In this document: piece by piece, positions 21,124 through 33,353 of the stretch
Numbering within the stretch: position 1 is the stretch's first letter
Layout: every line of letters starts with the position of its first letter
Position numbers and translations under genes: made by a program
Assembly: GCA_027596195.1 (NCBI GenBank)
Contig: JADGJG010000080.1
Location: 1 to 48,667 of the forward strand
DNA: 48,667 bases
Origin: Podochytrium sp. JEL0797
Lineage: Eukaryota; Chytridiomycota; Chytridiomycetes; Chytridiales; Chytriomycetaceae
Direction: 5' to 3'
Notes under the pieces: generated by a model
What the model was told of the DNA's origin: nothing
Databases searched by the model: none
Seen by the model: the letters and a program-made list of their open reading frames with translations, nothing else

Positions 21124-24100
21124 ATGTGCCGCTGCTTCTCACAGACCGCCACTCTCGGCGCTGCCTCCAAAGACGCCTCTGCCTCCAGAGACATTTTGTC
21201 TGGCCACATGGTCCCGTCAAACTACAACCTCTGGCTGGAGCCAAACATGGAGAAATGGACATTTGACGGATCGGTCGGGATTCGGTGACCAACCTCAACC
21301 TGACTCATCGCCGTTTGTTTTCTAACTGCATTCCTTCAGTGTCAATGTCAAAGAGAGCACTTCGAAGCTTACATTGAACTCCAAAAACCTGGTGATTCAC
21401 AAGACGACGATCACTTTCGAAAGCACCACGTGAGGCCTCTCCTTCCCTCTCCTTCCCTCCCCTTCCTTGCTCTTCTTTAACACTCCTCTCTGGACAGTCT
21501 GGAAGCCACTTCCACCACGTTCAACACTGAAAAGGAGACGGTCGAGTTTCAGTTTGGCCAAGTGATCCCCGCCGGAGTGACTGCCGTCATCACCTCCACC
21601 TTCACGGGTATCCACAACGACCAAATGGCCGGATTCTACAAGTCTTCTTACACTGATGATGCTGTGAGTGAGCCGTTCTCGACTCGTCGTTCATTTCAAT
21701 TCCCCATTTCTAACGTTGTTTGTCATCAGGGAAACAAAAGAAACCTTGTTTGCACCCAGTTCGAGGCCACCGACTGTCGTCAATGCTTCCCGTGCTTTGA
21801 CGAGCCTGCTCTCAAGTGCACATTTGACTGCACCTTGGTAATCCCGCAAGAGCTGACTGGGCTTTCCAACATGCCAGAAATTTCATGTGTCGAATTTGAA
21901 AGCACGACTGGAAACAAGGTCAAGGAGCTCAAGTTTGCGCAGACTCCTTTGATGTCCACATACGTGAGTCTGGTGTTTTGAATTTGTCGCCAAATATTAA
22001 GTTTGAATTTTCGTGATTCAGCTCCTCGCTTTCGTTGTCGGAGACTTGGAATGCATCGAAACGACTGCTATCCCCAAGAAGCCAGAGAACGCTCAGCCCA
22101 TCGCCGTCCGTCTCTTTACCGTTAAGGGGCTCGTGAACCAGGGAACGTTTGCTCTCGATGTGGCCGCCAGAACTCTCGAATACTTTAGCGAGTACTTCAA
22201 CGAAGCCTATCCGCTTCCCAAGAGCGACCTCGTGGCCATCCCCGATTTCGGAGCCGGCGCCATGGAAAACTGGGGTCTCGTGACGTACCGCAACGTGTGT
22301 CTCCTCTGCGTCGAGGACGACACGACCGCCAGCGCCAAGAAGGAAATCGCATACACGGTGGCACACGAGCTCGCGCACCAGTGGTTCGGAAACCTTGTGA
22401 CCATGACGTGGTGGAACGACTTGTGGCTCAACGAAGGTTTCGCCACGTTTGTGGGATGGTTGGCGGTCGACCATTTGTTCCCGGAATGGGATATTTGGAC
22501 CAACTTTATTGTGTCGGAGTTTTCGCACGCGTTGCAGTTGGATGGGCTGCGCTCGTCACACCCCATTGACGTGGATGTCAAGTCGGCGGCGGAAGTGGGC
22601 GAAATCTTTGACGCCATCAGTTACTCCAAGGGTGCGTCTGTGATCAGAATGCTCAACGATTTCTTGGGTGGCCAAGTCTTCATGGACGGCGTGCGCACGT
22701 ACCTCCAAGAGTTCAAGTACAAGAACACGGTTACCGCTGATTTGTGGAAGCACTTGTCTGTTTCCTCCGGAAAGGACATTGCGACTCTCATGCACTCGTG
22801 GACCCGCGAGATGGGCTACCCACTTGTTTCTGTCGAGTCCCAAGCGTACGATGACGAGGCCAAGACCATGACGGTTGCTCTCTCCCAAGCTCGTTTCCTG
22901 TCTGGGGGTGAATTGAAGGCGGAGGAGGACGCTGTTGTGTGGTGGGTCCCCGTTACTGTGGTTTCGCACTTGACTGGCAAGGTGGGCGCCACGAGACACG
23001 TTCTTTCCGGCAAGCAAGGAACAATCACGTTCCCCTTCGATTCGTCCAAGGAGGCCTTCTGGAAGCTCAACTTTGGCGCTTCAGGACTGTACCGCGTCAA
23101 ATACATGGACACGCAGGTGCACCAGATTGGCCACATTCTCGAGACCAACCTCAACACCTTCTCTGTTGGAGACCGTATCATGTTCTTGAACGACTCCTAC
23201 TCCCTGACGTCGGCTGGTTTGGGCAGCATCTCAACCGTCCTCGACATGATCAAATCCCTGAGAAACGAAACCGACTACAACGTCCTCCTCGAGATTTCGT
23301 CCACCCTCGGAACCCTCCGCTCCATCACGTACCTCGAAAGCGATTCCGTCCGCGAGGGTCTCAAGGCGCTCGGCCGTGCCGTGTTTTCCCCACAGGTCGC
23401 TGCCCTTGGGTTCGACTTCCCCGCAACCGACGACTACTTCACGTCCCAAAAACGCGCCCTCGCGATCGGATCCGCCGAACGCTGCAACGACCCCTCCGTG
23501 CAATCCGAACTCCGCGTCCGCTTCGACCGCTTCATTGCAGGAGACGCGTCGGCTTTGCACGCCGAAATCCGCCCCGTCGCATTCCGCAGCGCGCTCTCCC
23601 TCGCAACCCCGGAAACCGCCGAATCCACTTTCGCGGCGGTCCTCGCCGTGTACCTCGATCCTGCCACGCAAGCTGAAGCCAAGGACGACTTCTTGCGCGT
23701 GTTGGGCGCCATCAACAGCCCCGAACATGTCGACCGTATCCTCACCGATTTGATTTTCGATTCGGAGATTGTGAGGTCGCAGGATTTCCATGCGCCGTTG
23801 ATTGGGTTGGCTTCGAGTCACCCGCAGTTGAGCGTCATGCGGCCGTTGCTGGTGGAATGGTTTAAAACGAATTGGGACAAGATTTACCCGCGTTTTGAGA
23901 GCGGATTTGCGATGCTTGGACATGTGTTTAGTGTGTGTTTCCAGACCTCGATTGGGGACAATGTGGCGGTGGAGATTGAGGAGTGGGCGAGAGGGGCTGG
24001 GTTGGACGAGGCGGGTGTGGCTAAACGGGTGAAGGAGACGGAGGGGATCAGGAGACGTATTGATCAGGTGTTGGAAGGAGTTCAGACCAAGACTGCGTTG

Positions 24101-24151
24101 TTGAAGAGAGAGAGGGAGAATTTGGCTCTGTGGGTTGCTGAGTCGCTTTGA
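21124..24151 (+). CDS. M1 zinc aminopeptidase, puromycin-sensitive type (copy A)
   Basis: The five exons are 21124-21284, 21340-21429, 21498-21663, 21730-21963 and 22022-24151, giving 926 aa, close to the family length. M1 aminopeptidases remove N-terminal residues from peptides using one zinc. The substrate-anchoring GAMEN is at 296-300. HExxH is at H332-H336 and the third zinc ligand is E355 in LNEGF. TDCRQCFPCFDEPALK precedes them, and the C-terminal ERAP1-like helical domain is complete. There is no signal peptide, so a cytosolic APE2/PSA-like role is expected. It is a close paralogue of the minus-strand copy B at 30342-33353. Copy A has one extra intron (21430-21497). It converges on the J-FN3 gene with a 159-nt gap. 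Confidence 0.95.
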
Positions 24152-24310
24152 AGAAGAAAAATAAACCGCGTTTTTCGAACTTCAAAGTGCGATAATGCCT
24201 CCGCAAGGAAGCAAGTCTTCGCCAAACGCGGTGATTTTGTGGAAACCAAAAATTCTCAAAAAAGGATATATTTTCATCATTACCCAGCAACACTCATCAT
24301 CGTTACTAAA

Positions 24311-25579
24311 TCACATCCCATATTCGGCTTTTCTCAACGACGTCAGTCTCTCCAACATCAACAAACGACAAGTCTCCAGCGCTTTCAACTCGTCAACCCA
24401 CTGTGCCTCCGCCAATTGCGGGTTAATTAACTGCGAAGAGCGCAGAATCGCACTCTTTGCTTGTCTATGCGAAGCGGCCATCGAGTCCATGATTTTGAGA
24501 TTCCGTTCAATCACTTCCGTTTCGCGCGCGAATGGGGACGAGAACAAACTCGCGGGTGCGGATCCGGGAAGGTTGCGAGGTTGCAGCGGTTGTTGCTGGT
24601 GCTGGGTAGCGGGTTTTTGACGGTGGGGATGGTTATCCGGTCGTTCAATCTGCTGCTGTGGCAGCTGCTCGGGTTGGTGTTGACGCGGTTGTTGATAATC
24701 GCCATTGGAGGGTTGGTGTTGGTGTTTCTGATTGACGGGTTGGTTGGGACCCTGCGAATGCGCGGAAGAAGACGACAAAGAAAGTTGGGGAGATGGCGGC
24801 TGCCGATGTTGTTGCTGCTGTAGGAGCTGTTGTTGCTGCTGTTGTTGCTGTTGCTGCTGCCGCTGCAAGAGCTGTTGTTGCTGTTCCTGTTGCTGCTGCT
24901 GTTGTTGCCGAAACTGTTCCAACTCCTGCTGCTGCTTTTTCAACTCTTGCTTTTGTCGTTTCAGATCTTCCTGTTGTTGCAGAAGGAGGAGTTGTTGTTG
25001 GAAGTAGTGAGACTGCTGATAATCCTTTGGTTGATCTTGTGGCGTCAGCTCGCCAGGTTGCTGGACAGGACGCTGGAGTGGGACAACTGGTTGTTGAACT
25101 GGGTCGAGTGGTTCCTGAGCCGTTCCAACTGGTTGCTGTTGCTGTTTCTGTTGTTGGAGGTTGTGAGACTGCTGCGGCACCGCTTGTTGATGAGCCGGTG
25201 CAACTGATTGTTGGCGTTGTTGCTGTTGCTGTTGATTTTGTTGGAGGTAGCGAGACGGCTGATAATTATTCGGTTTGTATTGTGATGCTCGGTGGCCCAC
25301 TGGGATGACTGGGGCGACTGGCTGACGAGCTGATGTGACCGGCTGGAATTGGGAAATTGGATGATGAGTCGGCGCAACTGGGGCGAGTGATTGACGAGCG
25401 GCTGCAACTGGTTGTTGAAGCTGTTGCTGTTGTTGATGTTGGAGGTTGTGAGACTGCTGGTGCACCGGGGCGGCCGTTTGCTGGACTGCGGTGGCTGGAC
25501 GCTGGAGTGGGACAACTGGTTCATGAACTGGGGTGATTGGTTGTTGAATTGGGGGGACTGGATGAGCTGAAGCAACTGT

Positions 25580-25611
<32 letters not shown>

Positions 25612-28600
25612 GGAGGTTGTGAGTTTGCTGCCGCACCGGGACGGCCGTTTGCTGGACTTCGGTGGCTGGACGCTGGAGTAGGACAACTGGTTGATGAGCC
25701 GGTGTAACTGCTTGTTGGCGTTGTTGCTGTTGTTGCTGCTGTTGGTTTTGCTGGAGATAGAGAAACTGCTGATACTTCTTCGGTTGGAATTGTGCTGCTC
25801 GCTGGCCATATTGTGCATGCCACAGGATGGCCGGTTGTTGGACGGGAGTAACTGGATGCTGAAGTGGAACAACTGGTCGATGAACTGGTGCTTCATGAAC
25901 TGGTGCTATAGGTTCTGGTTGGTGTTTTTGATGCGGCTGCGGGGACGATGAATCCAAACTCGCTTGCTCAGTCGACGAGAGCTGAGAAGACTTGGAAGGC
26001 GTTTCGACAGACAAGTGACGCTCGCGTTCAAGAACCGGGATGGCCGATTCCTTTGGGAGGTGAGGGTGCCAGGAATGCGATTCCTTGGAGGAGGGTGAAG
26101 CAGCTGGTGCCATTGTGGGGATCGAGTTCGGTTGGGAAGAAAGATCGGCGTTGTGAACTGGAACGGGGACAATCACTTTGGCTTTGTGAACTGGAGGGTA
26201 GGAAGTTGCAAGGACCGTGTGAACTGGAGGGGGGGAAGTCGCATTGGTCGCGTGAGCTGAAGGGGGAGAAATCACACTGGCCGTGTTGTGAATTGGAGAG
26301 GGAGCAATCCCGGGCTGTGGAGCCGACTTGATTGGACTCGGTGGCTGTGACTGAGTAACCAGACCTTGCGGAATCACCGAGACAGCAGGAATGGGTGGAA
26401 TCTGGGCAACAGAAACGGGAATTGGAGATAACGCCGGCGGTAGAGCGACGGCGACCGAGCTGGAAAGCAAATTGTGATCCGATTCAGGTTGGGCCAATGG
26501 TGGTTCGCTTCCGTTCAATCCTGGCGAGAAGCATTGGTCCAATCGCGCGGGGGAAACAGAACGAGTTCCTGATTTTGAGCCCACACCCTCCAAGTTGCCA
26601 GATTCAGAGGCAGAATCACTCCAAACGTCAACGCTGCTCCAATCCTCCGCAGCATCAGGGGGGGCTGGTTCGTCAAACGGGATACTGAATGGTGCAGCTT
26701 GCGACACAGCCGGAACCCATGCGTTTGTTGATCGACTCGATACCGGCGCAACAGGCTTCTTCATCGCGGATTCCACACGTTTGGCTGGAAGAGGATTCAC
26801 AACTGGAGGTTTCGTGAAAGGTTTCGGCGGGTTGTTGATCACTGGTTTGGGTGGGGCCTTCACGACTGGCTTGGGAGGAAGGGGATGAGAGGCTGGAGGG
26901 GTGGATGGTTTGGAAGAAGTGATGGGTGCCATTCTCGGGGTCGGATTGGTAGAAGTAAAGGAGAGCAGCGACACACTCGAGGATACGAAGGGGGTGGAAG
27001 ATGTTTGGGTGGCGGGGGGGTGGACTTGGTTCGCCGACGGCTTCTTTTTCGGTTTCGAACGAGACTCGGCCGCGGCTTTCAAACGCGACGGCGCCTGCTT
27101 CCTCGCATTTTGGATCTCATCCAAATACTGGCCAATTGCGGACAACAACTGATACGCAGAGTCCTTCGGCCTGTGCGTCCGGGAAAACGCCATGAACTCC
27201 TCCATCATGACAGCCAAATTCCGCTCATATTCCCGAACCTCCGGCGAATTGATCACCCTCCCTTGTTCGTCCAACACACACTGATCAAACATGTCCCTCA
27301 ACTTCTGCTCCCGGATTCCAATCGACATCCCACAGGCATTCAGCCGTATTTTGAACCCATGCAGAATGTTCTCGATCTCCTCCTCCTCCTTCTCAGCCTT
27401 CTCCAACTCATTCATCTTCTTATTCCACATCTCCAACTTTTTCTTCTCCTCGGCAGCACGTTTAGCAACAGCCGCTTCTTCTTCGCGTCTCTCCCGGTCC
27501 TCCCTCGCTTGCTGAATCAACGCTTCACCTTTAAACTCCTTCCACTGCTTGAAGCACACCCCGCGCAGTCGAGCGAGTGCCTCTTCCAGCTCTTTCTGCC
27601 ACTCATCCAAACCCTTGAACCACCACTCAGGATTCGTTCCAAACACAAGGCTCCCATTCCCCGACTTCACAATCTCACGAATCTCTTCCAACATATCGAT
27701 CGCCTTGAGAAACACGTTCCATCCCAGCACAATCACAACGGAGTCTGGAAACCCGAGCGTCGAGAAACTTTTGGGTCCGGTATCGGCGGTCGGGTAGCTG
27801 AAGTATCCGATTTGGAGCTCGGCCGCGGTTTTGTGAAACAGTTCGGCGAGTTGGTGCCTCACATCCTTGCGGAGATTCGCGTCGACGGTGACGGACGCAG
27901 AGCTCGTCGAGAGGTTCGCCAAGAGTGTGTCCCAATTGGTGGTCTCATAGGTAGGGAACGCCTTCCTCGCGAGTGTGGGGAGCGAATCGAATGGAGCGTC
28001 GATGCTCGCAAGCACACTTCCCTTGGCAGGCGATGCGTTCGAAATGCGCATGAAACTACGCGTGTTGGAGGTGAGATGGCTCGTCCAAATTCGGTAACAT
28101 TCCGAGAGGAGCGCGTCGATTTCGGATTTGATTCGATTGACCGCGCCTAATGCGCCTCCAGGAAAATGTTGCTTCTGAACAGCCGCGAGTTGTGCTTTGA
28201 GTCCCGGGAGGTATTGAGGATGCACGGGGTTATCGCATTTGGCGAGAAGGTCCTTCAGCGCTTTGGAAAAAGGTCGAACGGCCGGGTGCTCGATGTAGTA
28301 CGAAAGTGGAAGAGACAGCTTTGAAAGTCCGTGGTAGTTTTCGGCCTGACATAATACAATATCAGCAAACGAAAAACGAGAGAGCGAACAAAGTGAGGAC
28401 TCACGTAAACACAAAACTCAAATTCACCGAAATCATCCCTCACAAAAATCACAGCTCCCCCACACGTTTCCCCCGACCACGTACTCTCCCACTTGAGAGA
28501 TCCTTTCCGTCGCTTCTGCACCACAAAATTGGTAATCTTGACGTCCCTACGCTCGCGATCGACACAATTCCAATTCAACGTCAACTCGGTCCAAAACTCA

Positions 28601-30161
28601 CGATTGCCAGTCTCATACAACCCTTCCACATCCTTGACGCTCACAATCGCTAACGCAATGGGCGTATTTGGGAGAATGGGGGTCACAAACTGCTTCTGGC
28701 CCGGCATAAACGTGTGCTGATACGTTGGCGCGTTCGGGTTGTAAAGGCCATAACTTTCAGCTCGCTCAGCTTCCTCGAGAATTTCGTCCATGAGGGTGAC
28801 GAGGAATTTGGGGACATAAAAGCCAGGTGGTGGTGGGTCTGGTTTGGGAGTTTTGCCCTCCCTGCGTCTCTGTTCATCCTCCTTCTTCTTTTCTTCCGCC
28901 CTTCTTTCCCGCTTGACTTCATCTTCGTACTCCTTGGTCACCGACCGCCTGATGACTCTGAAATATTCGTAATTGGAGTGGCCCGACACGGAGACGATTC
29001 GGACTGGAAACAGACAGAGTCAAAATCAAAACAAGCCCTCTCAAACATCAACAATCCGCCAGCCAACTCACGTCTGAATTCGAAGCGATGAATCCACTCC
29101 TTCAACACAAACAAACAGGGCTCGACACCCGACCAAAGCTTCTTCCATATGGCCCGAGAATCGTCGGCGAGTTTGATTTCCAATCGATACGCGACTTTGG
29201 CTCGGATTTTAGGTCTTTGCCTTCCTTTCAGGAGGCCCACGAAGGCGCCAGCCAATCCAGTTGGACCGCTGCGGGTTTGGGCCGACTTGTTGATGATTTG
29301 CGGTGGAACGGGATCCCACTTGAATACGAATTCGTCCTCGTTCACTTTTAAGCTTGTTGGAGCCAATGCTGGGGAAAATGAAGGAAGGCACGTGAGAATT
29401 CGAATGTGTCCATATGGAATTTTCAACTCACGAACGGGCAAAGCCAGGAAATCGTCCAACGTGGCACCAGCCGCAGCTCCCGCGAGCATCAGATTCTGAT
29501 ACTCTTTGAGATAGTTCTCGTCCGAGAGCTCTTCGTCGATGCCAAGGTCAAAGAAATCGTCGGCGGAGTGTTTCAAAATCGCGTCCAGCTCCTCCTGCTC
29601 CTTCCGAATGGCCATTTGCCTCAATCGGTCCTTCTCCTGGGTCCGCATTTTGCTCCGCTGAGCGATGGTCAACTCCTTTTCAGGCGGCGGCGGCGCTGGT
29701 TCTTTCCCCTTTGAGATATGTCAGGGTTTGAGATTGGGAAAATGCCACAAAAGGTCACCTCCGCCGCCTTCCTCTCCTTATCCTCCTTCAGAAACTGCTC
29801 TTCCAACTCGTCGTTGTTGTCAAAGAACTCCTTGGCCATGGCCCGCCGCGCTTTGACCTCAATTCGGGCCTGCTTCTCAACCTCCAATTTATCGTCGTAC
29901 GCGAGTCGCGAGTATTCGTACGACAGGATTTTGTACGCCTCGTTTAGAAGCGTCTGGAAATCCCCGCCATCAGACACCTGTTGGTTGTGGGGGCAAGGGT
30001 CAAATTCTGCTAGGAGGAGAAGGAAAACAAACATTCGGATTCTTATCGGGATGGTGAATGAGAGAGAGCTTGACAAAGGCCCTCTTGATGTCGCCGGGTT
30101 TACAATCGGGCTCCACGCCCAGGAGCTGATAATGCGAGAGCGGAACGAGTAATTCGGGCAT
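24311..30161 (-). CDS. J-domain / fibronectin-III / coiled-coil protein with huge Pro-Gln-rich tail
   Basis: Exons: 30161-30033, 29977-29759, about 29708-29432, 29368-29072, 29003-28405 and 28345-24311, giving about 1851 aa. The exon 3 start is uncertain (29708 with acceptor AAAG, or 29657 with CAG; both keep frame). Residues 9-75 form a J domain with HPD at 37-39 (HHPDKNPN), so it should stimulate an Hsp70. Two FN3-like domains follow. One is near 207-315 (PLAPTSLKV, FVFKWDPV, ending FRLRIVSVSGHSNY). The other is near 415-515 (ELTLNWNCV, ending FEFCVYAENYHG). A globular region and an Arg/Glu coiled coil (about 785-850) come next. About 830 Pro/Gln/His-rich residues with Q runs and imperfect repeats follow, then a conserved-looking final 90 residues. 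It is nested between two inverted aminopeptidase genes. Domain calls are from pattern; function is unknown. Confidence 0.78.
24600..26300 (-). repeat. Imperfect Pro/Gln-rich coding repeats with CAG/CAA runs
   Basis: Within the last exon of the J-FN3 gene, long CAG/CAA tracts encode Q runs of up to about 11. Between them an imperfect unit recurs, with cores such as VVPLQRPAT, VQQTA, HNLQQQ, TPVHEPV and YQQSHYFQQ/YQPSRYLQQ. At least four diverged copies lie between about 25050 and 25800. A second family with SxPPVHTV/PVPVHN cores sits near 26150-26300. The mix of CAA with CAG suggests older, protein-constrained repeats as well as newer pure tracts. Confidence 0.75.
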
Positions 30162-30241
30162 CGTGAGCAAAATCAAATGATCCAGGGCACCCTTTTCCAA
30201 AAAAATTCCTTTTCCCTCCTCTCCTTTTTTAGTGTGTACAT

Positions 30242-30290
30242 TTATGAAGAAAATAGTGATTCAGCAACCCACACAGAAAGATTCTCCGCC
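30242..30290 (-). pseudogene. Relic of an aminopeptidase 3' end
   Basis: Read on the minus strand, 30286-30242 gives ENLSVWVAESLFSS then stop. The last coding residues of copy B are ENLAVWVAESL and of copy A ENLALWVAESL. Nucleotide matches extend over about 30 nt, with most differences at synonymous positions. It lies about 50 nt beyond the stop of copy B, in its 3' UTR. It is best read as the remnant of a third copy or of a local 3'-end duplication. Confidence 0.6.
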
Positions 30291-30341
30291 TCGTCTTATT
30301 TCCCTCATTCTATCGCGATTTTATTTTCAAACAAAACATTT

Positions 30342-33300
30342 CTACAGCGACTCAGCAACCCACACAGCCAAATTCTCCCTCTCCCTGTTCATGAAACTCG
30401 TCTTGGTGTTCATGCTCTCTACAACCTGCGTGACAGCCCGCTTGGCCATCTCAAACGCCTTCTTTCTCTTCTCCAACTCCTCCCCTTCCAACCCATCACC
30501 TCTCACGAACGCCTCCACCTCCGCAATCACATCCTCGCCAATATTCCCCCCCGCACACAAACTCAACACACCTCCCATGGTGCGTCCGTCCGGGAACTTG
30601 GCCGCAATCTTGTCGACGTTCGTCTTCAGCCATTCGAGCAACAAGGGGCGCACAACCGCCGGTTGAGGGTGGAAGCTGGACAAAGAAGACAGGGGGTAAT
30701 GGAAGTCTTGCGCCTTGATGATATCCTGATCGAAAATGTACTCGTTGAGGATCCGGTCGATAATCTCAAACGAGTTCACGGCACCAACAGCAGACAAGGC
30801 GCCGTTGCGTTCAGAGGCCTGCGAAGACGGGTCGCGGTAAATGTTCCAGACGGCCGCAAACATCGATTCGGCCGTTTCGGGGGTCACTTCAGAAAGGACG
30901 GAGCGGAAGGCAATCGTGCGGAGCTCGGGGTGCAAGGCCGAGGCGTCTCCCGCAATGAAGAGGTCGAAGCGCGTCTTGAGCTCAGCTTTGACGGATGCGT
31001 CGTCGCTGGCAACGGCGGCGGCGACAGCAAGCCCGCGAGTCAAGCGTTTGAAGTAATCGTCGGTTTCAGAGAACTCGTAGCCGAGTTCGACCACCTTGGG
31101 CGAAAACACGCTGCGTCCCAACGTCTTGAGTCCCTCGCGCACGGATTCGGGTTCCTGGAAGCAGAACGAGCGGAGAGTTCCGAGGGTGGAAGAAATCTCG
31201 AGGAGAACGTTGTAGTCCGTCTCGGAAGAAAGGGATTGAATCATGTTCAAGAGGGTCGACACGCTTCCAAGTCCAGCCATGGTGAGCTTCAAGGCGTCCG
31301 AGAGGAACATGATGCGGTCACCCACAGAGAAGGTCTCGGGCTTGAATTGAAGGATGCGGCCAATGTCAGCGACTTGAGAATCCAGGTATTTGACGCGGTA
31401 GAGACCGGAAGCGCCAAAGTTGAGCTTCCAGAAAGCATCGCTAGACGCATCGTAGGGGAACGTGATGGTTCCCTGCTTGTCGGAAAGAACGTGTCTCGTG
31501 GCGCCGGCCTTGCCAGTCAAGTGCGAAACCACAGTCACAGGGACCCACCACACAACAGCGTCCTCCTCCGCCTTCAATTCACCCCCAGAGAGGAAACGAG
31601 CTTGGGAGAGAGCAACCGTCATGGTCTTGGCCTCGTCGTCGTACACCTCGGACTCAACAGAAACGAGTGGGTATCCCATCTCCTTGGTCCACGAGTGCAT
31701 GAGCGCCGCAATGTCCTTTCCAGAAGAAGCAGACAAGTGCTTCCACAAATCAGCGGTAACCGTGTTCTTGTACTTGAACTCCTGGAGGTACGCGCGCACA
31801 CCGTCCATAAACACTTGCCCACCCAAGAAATCGTTGAGCATTCGAATCACAGACGCACCCTTGGCGTAACTGATGGAGTCAAAGATTTCAGGAACGTCCT
31901 TGGCCGACTTGACATCCACATCGATGGGGTGCGAAGAACGCAGAGAGTCCAAGTTGAGCGCACTGCTCAATTCACCCGTAATGAATCCAGTCCACACGTC
32001 CCACTCGGGGAACAAGTGATCCGTCGAGAGCCATCCCACAAACGTGGCGAAACCTTCGTTGAGCCACAAGTCGTTCCACCACGTCATGGTCACGAGATTT
32101 CCGAACCACTGGTGCGCGAGCTCGTGTCCGACAATGTATCCAATCATCTTCTTTTGGTTCGCGGTGGCCTTGGCCTCGTCGCAGAGGAGGTACACGTTTC
32201 GGTAGGTCACGAGACCCCAGTTCTCCATGGCACCGGCTCCAAAGTCGGGGATGGCCACGAGGTCGCTCTTGACGAGGGGGTAAGCCTCGTTGAAGTACTC
32301 GCTAAAGAACTCGAGAGTGCGCGCGGCAGTGTCAAGGGCGAAGCGGCCCTGCTCGACGAGTCCCTTGGTCGTGAAGAGACGGACGGCGATGGGTTGAGCA
32401 TTCTCTGGTTTCTTGGGGGTAGCAGTCGTTTCGATGCATTCCAAGTCTCCGACAACGAAAGCGAGGAGCTGAATCACGAAAACCCAAAATTAAACAACTT
32501 CCTTCGTTGGCGACAAATTCAAAACATTATTAGACTCACGTAAGTGGACATCAAAGGAGTCTGCGCAAACTTGAGCTCCTTGACTTTCTTTCCGGCCGTG
32601 TTTTCAAACTCGACACATGAAATTTCTTGCATGTTGGAAAGCCCAGTCAGCTCTTGCGGGATTACCAAGGTGCAGTCAAATGTGCACTTAAGGGCTGGCT
32701 CGTCAAAGCACGGGAAGCATTGACGACAGTCGGTGGACTCGAATTGAGTAGCAACGAGATAACGTTTATTTCCCTGTGGGGGGTGCGTGCGTATAGAATT
32801 AGGAACCTTCAAAATTTGATATCCAAGTGCGAAACTCCTGCTCACCTCTTCATCCACATAAGAGGATCGGTAAAACCCAGCCATCTGGTCGTTGTGGATA
32901 CCCGTGAATTCGCACGAGATGACGGCAGTCGCTCCGGCGGGGATTTCTTCCAAAAACTGGAACGTCACAATCTCCTTGTCGGCGTCGAAGGTGATTTCCT
33001 TGGCCTCCTGGACTCGGTACGATTGTGGGAGGAGCGTGTATGTTACAGATGCCTTGTGGACCTTGAGGGCCTTGGAGTTGAGGACAACAACCGAAGTGCT
33101 CTCCTGAACGTCGACGCTGTTGGTGAATGAGGTTATGAGGTTAGAAGAGGAATGAAAGGCGGGGTATAGTTGGTCCAGCGAACCTGATGTCGACTCTTCC
33201 CGTGAACTCGAACGCCTCGAGGTCCGGTTGCAGCCACAGGTCGTAGTTTTTCGGAACGAGAGCTGTGGGTAAGAGTTCTCTATCTTGCGCAGGGTTGGCA

Positions 33301-33353
33301 GGGTTGGCACCGCCCACTGGGGCATCTGTTGCGAGCTGGAGGCACTTGCACAT
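30342..33353 (-). CDS. M1 zinc aminopeptidase, puromycin-sensitive type (copy B)
   Basis: The four exons are 33353-33184, 33116-32846, 32773-32540 and 32468-30342, giving 933 aa. The domain plan is as in copy A. GAMEN is at 304-308, HELAH at 340-344 and the third zinc ligand at E363, with a full ERAP1-like C-terminal domain. The last two exons align with copy A with almost no length change (234 nt each; 2127 versus 2130). Intron positions are shared except that copy B lacks the second intron of copy A. Even the last introns share sequence, for example GTTTTGAATTTGTCGCCAA. The first exon is the most diverged. It lies downstream of the J-FN3 gene in reverse genomic order, making an inverted pair. 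It is divergent from the PLP-enzyme gene, sharing a 215-nt promoter gap. Confidence 0.95.

Noticed and set aside
24732..25308. Cys-, Leu- or Ala/Val-rich plus-strand frames such as runs of CCCC or LLLL.
   Set aside because: They are translations of the reverse of CAG/CAA repeats in the other strand's coding exon.
26885..28150. A 421-codon plus-strand frame opposite the J-FN3 gene.
   Set aside because: Antisense to an exon with coiled coil and FN3-like coding; composition mirrors that strand's codon bias.
30177..32543. A 788-codon open frame on the plus strand opposite aminopeptidase copy B.
   Set aside because: It is the antisense shadow of a well-supported M1 aminopeptidase exon with GAMEN and HExxH; it shows no domain of its own.
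21124..33353. The inverted aminopeptidase pair as terminal inverted repeats of a mobile element.
   Set aside because: Both arms are intact, intron-bearing host genes, with no transposase or target-site duplication visible between or around them.
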